From contig JAKQHT010000019.1 in the NCBI GenBank assembly GCA_029557895.1, forward strand, positions 1 through 53,338: a stretch of DNA of 53,338 bases. The letters run 5' to 3'. The number at the start of each line of letters is the position of its first letter. Within the stretch, counting starts at the first letter, position 1. Shown here piece after piece: positions 51,913 through 53,338 of this stretch. The notes beneath the pieces are model-generated. The model was not told the DNA's origin and did no database searches. It saw only the letters and a list, made by a program, of their open reading frames with translations. The position numbers and the translations under genes are program-made. The DNA is from Bacteroidota bacterium (lineage in GTDB: Bacteria; Bacteroidota; Bacteroidia; Flavobacteriales; Flavobacteriaceae).

Positions 51913-53338
51913 TTATTCTACGATTATTTTTTTGGTAACTTTTCTGTTATCATCTTGAATCGTCAATAGATACACTCCTGATTGGGCGTTTTGCAGGTCA
52001 ATACTTTGGTCAAACCTGCCGCCATTGGTCGCATAGTCATTCAACAATATCTGCCTTCCTCGCATATCGTACACCCCAATCTTAACATTGTTGGAACGAG
52101 CATCCATCTTGATGTTGAATGTGCCATTGTTCGGGTTTGGATATACTGAAAGGTCATTAAAATCAAAAGACTCTGTTGACAAAGTAGGCACTAACTCCTC
52201 GCGGCATAGTTGTATTGTAAAGGTGTTTAAATAACCTCCAGATCCATCAACCACTACATCTTTAAAATAAATTCGCCATTCGCCCGCGCTATTGTTTCCT
52301 ATAGCACTATTAAAATTGCCTTGTGAATATGGAAGGAATGGATCGCCTCCATTGGTATCACATGTGGCTGAAATACCTGCCAAATCAAACCATTTATCCA
52401 TATCGGCATTGGTACAAGATGTATTGTTGTACCATATACCAGTATTTAGCGCAGTTGACCATGGAAACCAAAACAATATGTTTACCTGCCCGATATTGGG
52501 ATGGGTAATATCTGCATGGGTTTTAATATCGGAAATAGTAAAAGCATCCGATATTGGCAATATCATCCCTGGATAGGAGTTGTCGGAACTCTCTGTTATT
52601 GGGGCGTTTAGGTTAAACGTATAATCTTCACACACATTGCCAAGCACATATGTATAATTTCCTATTGCAAAACTCTTTGTGTTGATAGAGAAGAAAATAT
52701 TCCCTACGGCTCTTACCATTACTCGGCAATAAGGCGCAGAAAGATCGGGTACCGTTATAGTTTGTGAGCCATCATTAGGGGTATTAGAAACCAAAACCGT
52801 GTCATAGTTCAATCCACCATCTGTTGACAATAATATATCAACATTTGCAGTGTTAACCCCATTTCCGGTTGTTCCCGCTACATTCCATGTAATGGTTTCC
52901 GTATTTCCGGGTGTCCACACCATTTGTTCTGCAGTCTGTGATGTAACCACAAACGGCCCAGCCGCATTGGTCACATTTACTGTCATATCGTCAACGGCCG
53001 TTTGCCCTCCTCTTACATCATTGTCCCTGACGGTTACGCGGAAGTTGATTGCCCTACTAATAGACACCAATTTTTCCCAATCAGACGACCCGTAATTAAT
53101 GGCCAAATCCCTCAATCTAGGTATATATCTGGTAGGGTTGTTGGTTCCTTCAAACGACCGGACAAGGGGTCCGGTGGCAGTTGTTTGGGAAGGAATTCCG
53201 GCAGGTCCCAAATCGTACTGCTCCCATGTATAGGTGTGCGATGCAATCCCATCGGCATCTGTCGAAGAGGCCGTAAGGGCATAGGGCGTAGAGATAGGAA
53301 TCGTGTAGTTGGCACCCGCTTCCGCAGTGGGCACGGCA
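51913..53338 (-). CDS. T9SS-secreted protein with P domain, 3' part (reprolysin-like metalloprotease C terminus)
   Basis: At least 475 C-terminal residues are present; the start lies beyond the right edge. In order they show a PKD/cadherin-like segment (YTWEQYDLGPAGIPSQ), an Ig-like fold (VDILLSTDGGLNYDTVLVSN), a proprotein-convertase P domain (about residues 235-380; NSAGEWRIYFKDVVVDGSGG) and a type IX secretion sorting domain (SVYPNPNNGTFNIKMD to VTKKIIVE). The layout matches flavobacterial reprolysin-family metalloproteases, but the catalytic domain is not in the window, so protease identity is inferred. The product should be exported through T9SS and released or attached at the surface. 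Confidence 0.85.
   Translation of the reverse strand, partial: AVPTAEAGANYTIPISTPYALTASSTDADGIASHTYTWEQYDLGPAGIPSQTTATGPLVRSFEGTNNPTRYIPRLRDLAINYGSSDWEKLVSISRAINFRVTVRDNDVRGGQTAVDDMTVNVTNAAGPFVVTSQTAEQMVWTPGNTETITWNVAGTTGNGVNTANVDILLSTDGGLNYDTVLVSNTPNDGSQTITVPDLSAPYCRVMVRAVGNIFFSINTKSFAIGNYTYVLGNVCEDYTFNLNAPITESSDNSYPGMILPISDAFTISDIKTHADITHPNIGQVNILFWFPWSTALNTGIWYNNTSCTNADMDKWFDLAGISATCDTNGGDPFLPYSQGNFNSAIGNNSAGEWRIYFKDVVVDGSGGYLNTFTIQLCREELVPTLSTESFDFNDLSVYPNPNNGTFNIKMDARSNNVKIGVYDMRGRQILLNDYATNGGRFDQSIDLQNAQSGVYLLTIQDDNRKVTKKIIVE

Noticed and set aside
1..53338. CRISPR arrays, rRNA operon, prophage or complete insertion sequence
   Set aside because: No regularly spaced repeats, rRNA sequence, phage structural genes or transposase frames were found anywhere in the window.

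Overview
The window reads as one chromosomal stretch of a member of the Flavobacteriaceae (Bacteroidota). Support comes from a type IX secretion C-terminal sorting domain, -7 elements of the Bacteroidota form TAnnTTTG, a DUF3098 gene next to ftsX, a flavobacterial set of one ExbB and two ExbD proteins, single-chain GlyRS, and moderate-to-low GC with almost no Shine-Dalgarno sequences. Most of it is ordinary housekeeping DNA. The accessory signals sit in a few well-defined places.

Layout. 1-2079: 5' part of leuS (minus strand), which carries two in-frame foreign insertions. 2386-3924: secreted serine hydrolase. 4185-6974: ftsX, DUF3098, uppP, truB. 7121-10788: class Ia ribonucleotide reductase. 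11443-14178: LytTR response regulator with a TPR sensor kinase. 14198-16266: DUF3109, MarC and a short flavoprotein. 16419-20438: the E1 and E2 subunits of 2-oxoglutarate dehydrogenase. 20439-22436: a cluster of tiny membrane peptides, promoter dyads and hairpins beside a NarL/LuxR response regulator. 22500-24966: retropepsin-like protease, TatD, asparaginase, tRNA-Ser. 25134-27490: ExbB/ExbD energy-transduction operon. 27734-33210: OmpA lipoprotein, ExoIII and a very large outer-membrane protein. 33305-35786: small membrane protein and GlyRS. 35880-42284: TetR-controlled RND efflux operon. 42465-46507: prenyl synthase, two small proteins, S41 protease, dCMP deaminase, followed by a structured RNA. 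47165-48867: umuC-umuD. 49173-51747: tRNA-Leu, prs, rplY, pth. 51752-51890: MITE-like element. 51913 to the end: 3' part of a T9SS-secreted metalloprotease-like protein.

Two places deserve most attention. First, leuS contains a complete DUF559 (Vsr/PD-(D/E)XK-like) nuclease domain bounded by imperfect inverted GC-rich repeats, plus a separate 25-codon insertion built from two copies of the same kind of hairpin repeat. This looks like an in-frame mobile nuclease element and its repeats inside an essential gene. Second, downstream of the LuxR-type regulator there are three copies of a dyad AATACG-N8-CGTATT. Each is followed immediately by TTG, exactly 20 bases and a -7-like octamer, then by a hairpin. 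Two of the three lead to related 33- and 35-residue single-span membrane peptides, and one leads to a strong terminator that would define an RNA of about 80 nt. I do not recognise this as a described system.

All functional calls come from reading the sequence and from recall of families. No database search was possible. The region-level claims about mobility, regulation and RNA identity are inferences, and tests are given for each.
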